DNA of 64,000 nt. Source: QQWI01 sp964522015 (GTDB taxonomy: Bacteria > Bacillota > Clostridia > Peptostreptococcales > Acidaminobacteraceae). The notes under the pieces were generated by a model. It searched no databases, was not told where the DNA came from, and saw only the letters and a list, made by a program, of their open reading frames with translations. Both the position numbers and the translations under genes were made by a program. Positions 24,668-32,322 of the stretch are shown here, in pieces (positions within the stretch are counted from its first letter, which is position 1; each line of letters starts with the position of its first letter). The stretch spans positions 1-64,000 of the forward strand of contig CAZFST010000010.1 of NCBI GenBank assembly GCA_964522015.1, given 5' to 3'.

Positions 24668-26156
24668 AGGTGTTCTAATCATTTTAATAGTCACTAGAAT
24701 GTTTTCGGGTATAAACAAAAAAATTGAAACCTTTGCAACTGGACCTTGGTTTCAAGTTGCTTTGATACTGACGTTTACCGCCCATCTCATTATGGAAAAA
24801 CCAAGGTGGCAGCTGTTGCCTTTTTATGTAGCTGTGTTTGTGGTGCTATTGATTTATGCATTTGGCCTTTCTAAATCTAACCGGGGTGCAGGTCAACAAA
24901 AGCCTTCAAACCCTTTCTTAAAAAGGCTTGTATGGATTTTCGCAGGGGTGACTTTGTTTCTTTCATTGGTATTGGCAGTGCTCTTACCAGTTTACAAAAC
25001 CCCAACTCCCAGTGGTGATTTTCCCGTTGGTACTGAATCATATGATCTTATTGACCCCGCACGGGCAGGGATTTATAGTGATGGCGCTCAGACTAATCGA
25101 AAAATAAAGCTTCAGATTTGGTATCCTGCTGAGACATCAAAGGGCTATAAACGAGTTAAATGGATTGAAGATGGGTTGCCAGTGATCAGGTCCCTTGCTA
25201 AAGATATGTATCTTCCTTGGTTTGCCATTGATCAGACGGCATTAATTGATTCCCATAGTTTTAAGGGGGCGCCTATTAGTGGTGGTCAGGCCCAGTATCC
25301 TGTGGTGGTGATTTCCCATGGTTGGTCGGGTTTTAGAAATTTGCACAACGATTTTGCGGAGGAACTGGCCAGTAATGGGTATATAGTGTGTGGGATCGAC
25401 CATACCTATGGTTCTGTTGCAACGGTCTTTGACAGCGGTGAGGTGGCTACTGTCAATTATCAGGCCCTGCCTAAACGGAATGTCACTCCAGATTTTTTGA
25501 CCTATGCAGAAAAATTGGTGGATACTTATGCCGGGGATATGACCCTGGTGCTTGATGCCCTGTCAGATTTTCAAGATGGCACAAAGGTTTCAAAGTTTAG
25601 TGGTCGTATTAATTTGGATCAGATTGGTGTGATGGGTCATTCCACTGGTGGGGGCGGGGCTGTGGCAGTTGCTCTTAGGGATTCTAGGGTCAAGGCTGTC
25701 ATGGGACTTGATGCTTGGGTAGAGCCCATTGCCATGGCTCAAATCGAGAAGGGCTTAAATGTGCCTAGCTTATTTGTGAGAAGTGAAGCTTGGGAAGACG
25801 GTAAAAATAATGGCCATTTACTGCCACTGATCAATGGGGCCAGTGAACCTAAATGGTTTTTCCAGTTCAAAGGGTCAACCCATTATGATTTTTCCATGGC
25901 TTATATGTACTCCCCTTTAACAAGGTTGATGAAGATAACCGGCGATATCTCTAGACAAGACTCTTATGGTCTTCAGCGGGAGTTAGTTCAGAATTTTTTT
26001 GATTTGCAACTTAAGTCTGGGTCCTCTGATACTGGTAACACCAGTACAAGCAACACGAATGACAACAAAGAAGTTAATCAAGAGGCATTTGATCAGACGA
26101 TATTAAAATGGCAGCAGTACCTTGGCACCAATCTACTTGATAAGGGGGACCTATGA
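24654..26156 (+). CDS. Membrane-anchored PAF-acetylhydrolase-like hydrolase
   Basis: A 500-residue protein. Three or four N-terminal membrane helices (within residues 1-115) precede an alpha/beta hydrolase domain. The domain shows VVVISHGWSGFRNLH (oxyanion region), IGVMGHSTGGGGAV (nucleophile Ser in GHSTGG), GLDAW and a FKGSTHYDF segment with the likely catalytic His, as in PAF-acetylhydrolase/dienelactone-hydrolase-like enzymes. A Ser/Asn/Thr-rich linker lies near the C-terminus. Overlaps with both neighbours imply a three-gene operon. The substrate is unknown. Confidence 0.78.
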   Translation: MRLIEGVLIILIVTRMFSGINKKIETFATGPWFQVALILTFTAHLIMEKPRWQLLPFYVAVFVVLLIYAFGLSKSNRGAGQQKPSNPFLKRLVWIFAGVTLFLSLVLAVLLPVYKTPTPSGDFPVGTESYDLIDPARAGIYSDGAQTNRKIKLQIWYPAETSKGYKRVKWIEDGLPVIRSLAKDMYLPWFAIDQTALIDSHSFKGAPISGGQAQYPVVVISHGWSGFRNLHNDFAEELASNGYIVCGIDHTYGSVATVFDSGEVATVNYQALPKRNVTPDFLTYAEKLVDTYAGDMTLVLDALSDFQDGTKVSKFSGRINLDQIGVMGHSTGGGGAVAVALRDSRVKAVMGLDAWVEPIAMAQIEKGLNVPSLFVRSEAWEDGKNNGHLLPLINGASEPKWFFQFKGSTHYDFSMAYMYSPLTRLMKITGDISRQDSYGLQRELVQNFFDLQLKSGSSDTGNTSTSNTNDNKEVNQEAFDQTILKWQQYLGTNLLDKGDL

Positions 26157-26770
26157 ACGTTGAGAAGTTAAAAAATGCAGAGCGTCAGTTTTTAATGACC
26201 TACCCTGAGGGATTCGAATCACCTGAGATGCTTGAGATTGCTAAAAAGCATAAGATGGACAAGTTAATTGAGTATGCCAAGGCTCATTTTGGGCCATCGG
26301 CCTTTGAAGATACCCATGGGATGCTGGAAAATATGATTCAATTGGTGAATAAATCCTCCATGGTTTCCATCTTTGAAAAACCAAAATTTAGAGATGCCCT
26401 TAAGAGCTTTTCAGATGAAGAACGCAAGCGCGCGGTCCTTGGTTTGTTTGAGTTACTCCATGACGACGAAGCCCTTGGTTTTCAAATGCTAGTGGACGTG
26501 CTGAGTCCTTATGGTATCGCTAAATGGCCAATACTCACTGTGTTTGGGTGCTATTATCACCCCCATCGGGATTTGCTTTTTAAGCCCACCACGGTTAAAG
26601 GTGTTTTAAGTTATTTTGAAATTGAGGATATTAAATATAATGCCAAACCCACTTATGCTTTTTTTGTGGCTTATAGGGACCATATCAATCAAATGAAACT
26701 AATGGTTAGCCCAATGCTGTATCCGACCAATGCTGCATTTTCTGGATTTTTAATGGTCAGTATGGTTTGA
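26153..26770 (+). CDS. Conserved hypothetical protein in hydrolase operon
   Basis: A 205-residue soluble protein with no family recognised. It is helical and charged at the N-terminus (residues 1-110, with DEERKRAVLGLFELLHDDEALG) and more hydrophobic later (YGIAKWPILTVFGCYYHPHRD). ATGA overlap with the preceding hydrolase gene shows translational coupling. Its stop lies inside a palindromic word TTTGAGTGTCAAA that also occurs at 22194, so its C-terminus may have been created by a rearrangement. Confidence 0.65.
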   Translation: MNVEKLKNAERQFLMTYPEGFESPEMLEIAKKHKMDKLIEYAKAHFGPSAFEDTHGMLENMIQLVNKSSMVSIFEKPKFRDALKSFSDEERKRAVLGLFELLHDDEALGFQMLVDVLSPYGIAKWPILTVFGCYYHPHRDLLFKPTTVKGVLSYFEIEDIKYNAKPTYAFFVAYRDHINQMKLMVSPMLYPTNAAFSGFLMVSMV

Positions 26771-26793
26771 GTGTCAAAAGTGAGTTTCGCAAT

Positions 26794-26850
26794 AAACATA
26801 GACAATATACTGCAGCTTGCTTACGCAACCGCAGTATATTGTCTATGTTT
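26794..26850 (+). terminator. 20-bp perfect hairpin after the hydrolase operon
   Basis: Perfect arms AAACATAGACAATATACTGC and complement (26831-26850) surround a 17-base loop. It ends in GTTTG rather than a T-run, so termination may be weak or factor-assisted. Confidence 0.6.
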
Positions 26851-26903
26851 GCTCAACTAAATACTGTTGATACCCAAACCATGTATGACAGAGTAAAGTT
26901 AAT

Positions 26904-26933
26904 TAGACAAATTAAACAGAATAGTGTTATAAT
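26904..26933 (+). promoter_or_regulatory. Promoter of the sigma-54 activator gene
   Basis: TAGACA and a perfect TATAAT with an 18-base spacer lie about 90 bases before the TTG start at 27024, so the activator itself uses the housekeeping sigma factor. Confidence 0.6.
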
Positions 26934-26936
26934 TTA

Positions 26937-26981
26937 ATCGTCCCATATTTGAGACTGCAGATGTCTTGAATATGGGACGAT
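26937..26981 (+). promoter_or_regulatory. Hairpin/operator just downstream of the activator promoter
   Basis: The arms ATCGTCCCATATT (26937-26949) and AATATGGGACGAT (26969-26981) are perfect complements with a 19-base loop that can pair further (AGAC/GTCT). The position right after the -10 box fits an operator or leader RNA stem. Confidence 0.5.
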
Positions 26982-27023
26982 GTACATATAATGTGACGAT
27001 ATCTTGATAAAGGAGTTTACACA

Positions 27024-28496
27024 TTGAAGGCAGATTTTTTATTAGAAACCATTTTGAAATTCCTTGATGAAGGGGTTTTAGTGGTTGATCAACAGGCCCG
27101 TGTGACATTCCTCAACGAACCCGCCGGGGATATTACCGGTCTCGATAGGGAAATGGCCATTGGCAGAAGCCTATTTGAAATTTTCCCTGGGCTAAACGAA
27201 GAAACAAGCACCCTTTTTAGGGTGCTTAAAACTGGTAGACCTTTGATTGACTATGTCCAAACCTATGCCAACCACAAGGGCAAAACGGTAACAAAAGTCA
27301 CTTCCACCATACCGCTCTTTCAAAATGGGGTTTGCATCGGTGCCCTTGAGATTTACCGAGAAATCAGTCATATCAAGAAGATGATGGAGCGCCTTAGCGA
27401 GCTGGAGAAGCAGCTGCACCAAAAAAAAGGTGGCAAGAAGGGCCTACTAACGGCCTATACGGGCAACGGCACCATCTATTCCATGGCGGATATCATCGGT
27501 ATCAGCGAGGCCATGTCCATCTTAAAAAAACAAATTGTCAGGGTGGCCGACAGCAATTCTTCAATCCTAGTGTACGGCGAAACGGGCACTGGTAAGGAAC
27601 TGGCGGTTCAGAGCATTCACAATGCCAGCGAAACCCGAAAAAGTCAGCCTTTTATTGCCCAAAACTGCGCTGCAATTCCTTACTCTCTCCTTGAGAGCAT
27701 CCTCTTTGGTACTGCCATTGGCGGCTTTACAGGGGCTCAAGATAAACCTGGTCTCTTTGAACTAGCCAACAAAGGCACCCTCTTTTTAGACGAGATTAAT
27801 ACCCTGGACATGGACCTACAGGCCAAACTCCTTAGGGTGCTTCAAGATGGGGTCATCAGGCGGGTGGGTGATAACAAAAGTATCCAGGTATCAGTTCGAG
27901 TGATCGCTGCTACCAATGAAGAGCCATTGGAACTGGTGGCTTCAGGTAGGCTACGGGCGGATCTTTATTACCGTTTAAACGTTATTTCCCTTAAGATGCC
28001 GCCTTTAAGAGAACGGAAAGAGGATATCCCAGCCCTGGTTGAGCATTTTATCAACCGTTACAATCAAGAAATGAACCTGTCTGTCAAGGCCCTGGACGGG
28101 GCCTGTATGGCGGCACTGATGGCTTACCCTTGGCCGGGAAACATCAGGGAGCTTCAGTTTGCCATCGAGCGGATGATGAACTTTGCAACTGGTGAGATTC
28201 TGGGCTCAGACAGCATCACCCATCTCCTCAATAGTCAGATCCTCCCTGAGCCAACTCCTGTATCATCACAGTTATCAGCTGGATCCCTTACACCAGAAGG
28301 TGTACATGGCATTGATCATGAGCCACTCTCTTTACAACAGCAAATGGCCGCCATTGAAAGGGACCTGATTTGCAAGGCTATCGATGGCAATGGGGGCAAT
28401 TTTGCAGCGGCGGCCCGTTACCTCGGGATCCCCAGACAAACCCTTCACCATAAAATTAAGAAGTACCAAATCACCCTTAAAATAGGGATCGAGTAA
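27024..28496 (+). CDS. Sigma-54-dependent activator (PAS-AAA-HTH)
   Basis: A 490-residue RocR/NtrC-like activator. The PAS sensor domain spans about residues 5-115 and a short coiled coil 115-140. The AAA+ domain (about 155-390) has Walker A GETGTGKE, Walker B GTLFLDEIN and the R-finger region RVIAATNEE. The sigma-54 contact loop normally reading GAFTGA is GGFTGA here. The Fis-type HTH at about 450-485 includes NFAAAARYLGIPRQTLHHKIKK. TTG start 27024 follows AAAGGAG. A -24/-12 promoter lies 26 bases after its stop, so it very likely activates the AOR operon, perhaps in response to an aldehyde or aromatic acid. Confidence 0.9.
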   Translation: MKADFLLETILKFLDEGVLVVDQQARVTFLNEPAGDITGLDREMAIGRSLFEIFPGLNEETSTLFRVLKTGRPLIDYVQTYANHKGKTVTKVTSTIPLFQNGVCIGALEIYREISHIKKMMERLSELEKQLHQKKGGKKGLLTAYTGNGTIYSMADIIGISEAMSILKKQIVRVADSNSSILVYGETGTGKELAVQSIHNASETRKSQPFIAQNCAAIPYSLLESILFGTAIGGFTGAQDKPGLFELANKGTLFLDEINTLDMDLQAKLLRVLQDGVIRRVGDNKSIQVSVRVIAATNEEPLELVASGRLRADLYYRLNVISLKMPPLRERKEDIPALVEHFINRYNQEMNLSVKALDGACMAALMAYPWPGNIRELQFAIERMMNFATGEILGSDSITHLLNSQILPEPTPVSSQLSAGSLTPEGVHGIDHEPLSLQQQMAAIERDLICKAIDGNGGNFAAAARYLGIPRQTLHHKIKKYQITLKIGIE

Positions 28497-28521
28497 AACG
28501 AAAAATAGCAATCTCGTAAAC

Positions 28522-28536
28522 TGGCATGCATCTTGC
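28522..28536 (+). promoter_or_regulatory. Sigma-54 (-24/-12) promoter of the AOR operon
   Basis: TGGCATGCATCTTGC matches the -24/-12 consensus TGGCACGNNNNTTGC with one mismatch; the invariant GG and GC have the right spacing. It lies 49 bases before the ferredoxin start and just after a sigma-54 activator gene. Confidence 0.88.
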
Positions 28537-28584
28537 AATAAAATTAGTGTTGTGTCTTAGGACCTATTTTACGGAGGTAAAAAA

Positions 28585-28974
28585 ATGACGGTTTTATTGA
28601 AAAATGAATCTCTTTGTATCGGTTGTGGTGCATGTGAAACTGCATGTTCCCAAGCTTTTTTCAAAGTGGCTGACAAAGAAAAATCATGTATTCGCGTCCA
28701 TGCCAATCCAACTGGTGATGGCTTTAAACTCACCACATGTACTCAGTGTGATGTCTGTAGCTCGGAGTGCCAGATTATCGCCCTTAAAAAGGATGCAAAA
28801 GGCATTGTTCGTTTAGATAAAAAGAACTGTGTGAACTGCAATATCTGTGTAGGTTACTGTCCAGAAGATGCCATGATGCAACATGACGACTACCTTGAGC
28901 CTTTTAAATGCATTTCTTGCGGTATTTGCACTAAAGTTTGTCCAACCCAAGCCATTACAATCGGTCAAAACTAA
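28585..28974 (+). CDS. Four-cluster ferredoxin of the AOR operon
   Basis: This 129-residue electron carrier has four Cys-rich motifs: CIGCGACETAC, CTQCDVCSSEC, CVNCNICVGYCP and CISCGICTKVCP, enough for up to four [4Fe-4S] clusters. It should carry electrons to or from the aldehyde:ferredoxin oxidoreductase encoded 16 bases downstream, possibly as a fixed subunit as in HycB/AorA-like partners. GGAGG precedes ATG 28585. It is the first gene after the sigma-54 promoter. Confidence 0.88.
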   Translation: MTVLLKNESLCIGCGACETACSQAFFKVADKEKSCIRVHANPTGDGFKLTTCTQCDVCSSECQIIALKKDAKGIVRLDKKNCVNCNICVGYCPEDAMMQHDDYLEPFKCISCGICTKVCPTQAITIGQN

Positions 28975-28990
28975 CTAAGGAGAGCTCACT

Positions 28991-31144
28991 ATGGATATTC
29001 AAGCAATGCGCGACGGCAGAAAGCTCATCAATGAGTTTGCTTACCCGATTACCGAAATTGACAAAGGCTACGCCAATAGAACCCTCTACATAAATGTGGG
29101 GGACGGCACCATCACAGAAAAACCTGTTACCCAGTTTATGAAAGATAAATTTGTGGGCGGCAAGGGTTTTGGTCTTTATTACCTTTGGAATGCTGTGACA
29201 CCTGAAACTAAATGGAACGATCCTGAGAATGAGATTATTATAGCTGGTGGCCCGATTTGCGGGATCACCCAATATCCAGGGGCTGGCAAGTCTCTGGTCT
29301 GTACGCTGTCGCCTATGACAGGGATCCCAATCGACAGTAACGTGGGTGGCTACTTTGGTCCCCTACTTAAGTTTGCTGGTTGGGACGCCCTTGAATTACA
29401 GGGCAAGGCAGAGAAAGATGTGATTATTGTCATCGACGGCAATAAGGGAACGGTCACCATTGAAGAAGCCCCACATGAGGCCCTTGATGGTCATATTTTG
29501 GGTGAGCAGTTGACCCATATGTATGCCGATAACGAAGACGACATGCGAAATGTGGCAGTGGTGACAGCTGGTACAGCTGCACAGCACACGCTTTTAGGCC
29601 TTTTGAACTTTACTTTTTATGATGTCAGAAGAAAAACCGTGCGGTTAAAGCAAGCGGGTCGTGGTGGTATTGGTACTGTCTTTAGAGATAAGCGCATCAA
29701 GGCTTTAGTGGTTAAATTCCAAGGGGTTAAGGGTAACTTGAACCACCCTGCCGATCAACCGCCCATTACAAAAGCTGGCCTTAGACTCCATAGGGAAATG
29801 TGCAAACTGGATAGCAAGCAAAATAATATGCGTAAAATCGGCACGGCTAATATTATTGAAGTCATGGATAAGTACGACTTATTGCCAACCCATAACTTTA
29901 AGTTTGGTAGTCATAAAGACACCATCAAGATCGAGTCTAAGGTCTTCATTGAAAAGTTTGTCACTCAGAATATGCCCGATGGCTGTTGGTATGGCTGTTC
30001 CATGGCCTGTGCAAAAGCAGCTGATAACTTTGAATTGATGACTGGTCCATACAAAGGCCATAAGGTTTGCGTGGATGGTCCTGAGTACGAAAATGCAGCG
30101 GGCCTTGGTGCTAACTGCGGTATCTTTGATGCCCGTGCGATTTTAGAACTTAACTTTTACTGCGATACCTATGCTATTGACACCATTTCATTTGGGACAT
30201 TGACGGCATTTATCATGGACTGTTATGAATCTGGCATCATCGACAAAGAAGTGACTGGCGGTCTAGATTTACACTTTGGTAACGATTTAGCTGCCCTTGA
30301 ACTTTTGCACCAAATGAGCACAGGTACTGGTTTTGGTCTCATTGCTGGTCAGGGTGTTCACGGCATGAAGAAAATCTTTGCAGAAAAATACGGTGCAAAT
30401 CCTGCCCACCTGCAAGATATTGGTATGGAACAAAAGGGCTTGGAATACTCACAGTACATGCCAAAAGAGTCCTTGGCCCAGCAGGGTGGCTACGGCTTAA
30501 CCAATAAAGGCCCTCAACACGACGAAGCTTGGCTGATCTTTATGGATATGGTCAATAACCAAATTCCAACCTTTGAAGATAAGGCAGAAGCATTGCATTA
30601 CTTCCCAATGTTTAGAACCTGGTTTGGTCTTTATGGCCTCTGTAAACTCCCATGGAATGATATTACGCCAGAAAACAATAAATACACTGACGAACCAGCA
30701 AAAATGCCTGAGCACGTTCAAAATTACATTGATATCTGCAATGGTGTCACTGGCAAAAACATCGATAAACACGAGCTGATTTTAGAGTCAGAGCGTGTGT
30801 ATAATTTCCAACGGATTTTCAATATCCGCATGGGTAAAGGTCTTAGAATCAACGACCGTGTACCATATCGGTCACTGGGCCCTGTTACATCGGAAGAGTA
30901 CCTATCACGGGAAGAGCGCTATGATGGGCAAATGAAAGAGCTGATTGGCGTTGATCCTTCTGGCCTTACTGTTGAAGAAAAGCTTGCTATTACCCGTAAA
31001 CACCGTGAAGCCCAATACGAAAAATTAACCAATTCTGTGTATGAGCGCCGTGGTTGGACCCCAAATGGCGTGCCAACTGTTGAACATCTTAAGAAAATCG
31101 GCATGGATCTACCAGAACTACTGGCAATTATTGAGGCCCAATAA
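28991..31144 (+). CDS. aor: Aldehyde:ferredoxin oxidoreductase (tungstopterin type)
   Basis: This 717-residue enzyme interconverts aldehydes and carboxylic acids with ferredoxin. Family features: VGGKGFGLYYL near residues 54-64, the GGYFGPLLKFAGWDAL pterin-binding region, and AGRGGIGTVFRDKRIKALVV. Cluster ligands are probably Cys332, Cys336, Cys340 (CWYGCSMAC, a C-x3-C-x3-C spacing rather than the usual C-x2-C-x3-C) and Cys551 in GLCKLPW. It is about 100 residues longer than classical AOR, with an N-terminal extension of about 25 residues. AAGGAG precedes the ATG. It overlaps the MoaD-like gene by one base (TAATG). A tungsten cofactor is inferred from the family. Confidence 0.92.
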   Translation: MDIQAMRDGRKLINEFAYPITEIDKGYANRTLYINVGDGTITEKPVTQFMKDKFVGGKGFGLYYLWNAVTPETKWNDPENEIIIAGGPICGITQYPGAGKSLVCTLSPMTGIPIDSNVGGYFGPLLKFAGWDALELQGKAEKDVIIVIDGNKGTVTIEEAPHEALDGHILGEQLTHMYADNEDDMRNVAVVTAGTAAQHTLLGLLNFTFYDVRRKTVRLKQAGRGGIGTVFRDKRIKALVVKFQGVKGNLNHPADQPPITKAGLRLHREMCKLDSKQNNMRKIGTANIIEVMDKYDLLPTHNFKFGSHKDTIKIESKVFIEKFVTQNMPDGCWYGCSMACAKAADNFELMTGPYKGHKVCVDGPEYENAAGLGANCGIFDARAILELNFYCDTYAIDTISFGTLTAFIMDCYESGIIDKEVTGGLDLHFGNDLAALELLHQMSTGTGFGLIAGQGVHGMKKIFAEKYGANPAHLQDIGMEQKGLEYSQYMPKESLAQQGGYGLTNKGPQHDEAWLIFMDMVNNQIPTFEDKAEALHYFPMFRTWFGLYGLCKLPWNDITPENNKYTDEPAKMPEHVQNYIDICNGVTGKNIDKHELILESERVYNFQRIFNIRMGKGLRINDRVPYRSLGPVTSEEYLSREERYDGQMKELIGVDPSGLTVEEKLAITRKHREAQYEKLTNSVYERRGWTPNGVPTVEHLKKIGMDLPELLAIIEAQ

Positions 31145-31338
31145 TGACCATCAACGGCAGGCCAAGTAGGGTACCACCAGGCTGTTCCGTCAGAGAGTTA
31201 CTGGACTTAATGAACTTTACCTATCCAAAGATTTTTGTGAAAATCAACGGCTCCCATATTGAAGAGGGGGCCTACGAGACCACCATCGTACAAGAGGAAG
31301 ATGCTGTTCAGGTGATTCATTTGATGGCGGGAGGCTGA
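31144..31338 (+). CDS. MoaD/ThiS-like sulfur carrier protein
   Basis: A 64-residue beta-grasp protein ending HLMAGG, the Gly-Gly tail needed for adenylation and thiocarboxylate formation. It resembles MoaD/ThiS and should donate sulfur for molybdopterin/tungstopterin. Its ATG overlaps the AOR stop, and a ThiF/MoeB-like gene follows after 3 bases; MoaD-ThiF pairs commonly travel with aor genes. A dedicated role in the tungsten cofactor of this AOR is inferred. Confidence 0.85.
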   Translation: MTINGRPSRVPPGCSVRELLDLMNFTYPKIFVKINGSHIEEGAYETTIVQEEDAVQVIHLMAGG

Positions 31339-31341
31339 TAC

Positions 31342-32016
31342 ATGCGATATTCTAAAAACGAAGCCATGCTGACCCCAGAAGAAAATGCCAGTCTTAGGGA
31401 TTTTAAAGTCTGCATCATTGGTTGTGGCGGCCTTGGTGGCTATGTTATCGAGATGCTGTCAAGGCTTGGCATTGGTCATTTGACCGTGGTGGATGGGGAC
31501 GTTTTTGTCCCCAGCAACCTTAACCGCCAACTCTTATCTGAAGAATCCAATATGGGTATGGCTAAAGCCTTGGTGGCTGTAGAGCGGGTTGTTCGCATCA
31601 ATTCAGAAATTAAGGTTGTTCCTGTGGTTGAATATATTGATGAAATTAATTCGGATGCCATCTTAGCAGGACATGATGTGATTGTGGATGCTTTGGATGC
31701 TATCAAGCCAAGATTTGTAGTGCAAGCCAGCGCATCAAATCTTGGGATTCCCATGGTTCACGGTGCCATTGCTGGTTGGCATGGTCAGGTGACTACCATC
31801 TTTCCAGGAGATCATACCCTCAATGAGATTTATCCCTGTAACCTAGAGGTGCTGGAAAACCCCATGGGTAATCCGTCCTTTACCCCGGCACTGGTGGCTT
31901 CAATTCAATGTGCTGAAGTTTTGAAGGTTCTTCTTAATAAGGATGGGTGCCTGCGAAGAAAGTTGCTGCAAATTGATTTATTGAATCAGACACAAGAGGT
32001 GATTCGATTTATTTGA
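31342..32016 (+). CDS. ThiF/MoeB/HesA family adenylyltransferase
   Basis: A 224-residue E1-like enzyme that would adenylate the C-terminus of the MoaD-like partner. It shows the nucleotide-binding IIGCGGLGGYVIEML, the VDGDVFVPSNLNRQ motif with catalytic Arg, and DALDAIKPRF. The paired CxxC zinc motifs of MoeB/ThiF are absent and no conserved cysteine follows the crossover loop; Cys near YPCNLEVL is the only candidate. It is therefore of the short HesA-like type that adenylates without sulfurtransfer. It closes the AOR operon; a terminator follows at 32092. Confidence 0.85.
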   Translation: MRYSKNEAMLTPEENASLRDFKVCIIGCGGLGGYVIEMLSRLGIGHLTVVDGDVFVPSNLNRQLLSEESNMGMAKALVAVERVVRINSEIKVVPVVEYIDEINSDAILAGHDVIVDALDAIKPRFVVQASASNLGIPMVHGAIAGWHGQVTTIFPGDHTLNEIYPCNLEVLENPMGNPSFTPALVASIQCAEVLKVLLNKDGCLRRKLLQIDLLNQTQEVIRFI

Positions 32017-32091
32017 TGATGATTGAATATGACTTTGTTCTATTTGTATAATTTGGTACAAATGAACATTAATAGGATTCTTCACTTCGCC

Positions 32092-32170
32092 AAAATTAAA
32101 AGGCCTACCCTTCGACCTAGCATCGCCTGTTGCGCTGCTTTTACGGTCTCAGAGTAGGCCTTTTAATTTT
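32092..32170 (+). terminator. Terminator of the AOR operon
   Basis: 17-bp arms AAAATTAAAAGGCCTAC (32092-32108) and complement (32154-32170) enclose a 45-base loop containing smaller stems. The T-rich 3' arm ends TTTTAATTTT. The rest of the 306-base gap shows no gene. Confidence 0.75.
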
Positions 32171-32322
32171 ATGACATAACATTTCATTAATAAAAAAATA
32201 AACCATTATGCCAACTGAAGAGAAGGGTATTTCTGATAATCATAACTAATAATTCAAATAATGTGTTTTGGTAAGCTTGCTGGAAAATCAACAAAAGAAA
32301 TTAAACTATGGATTATCGTCAA

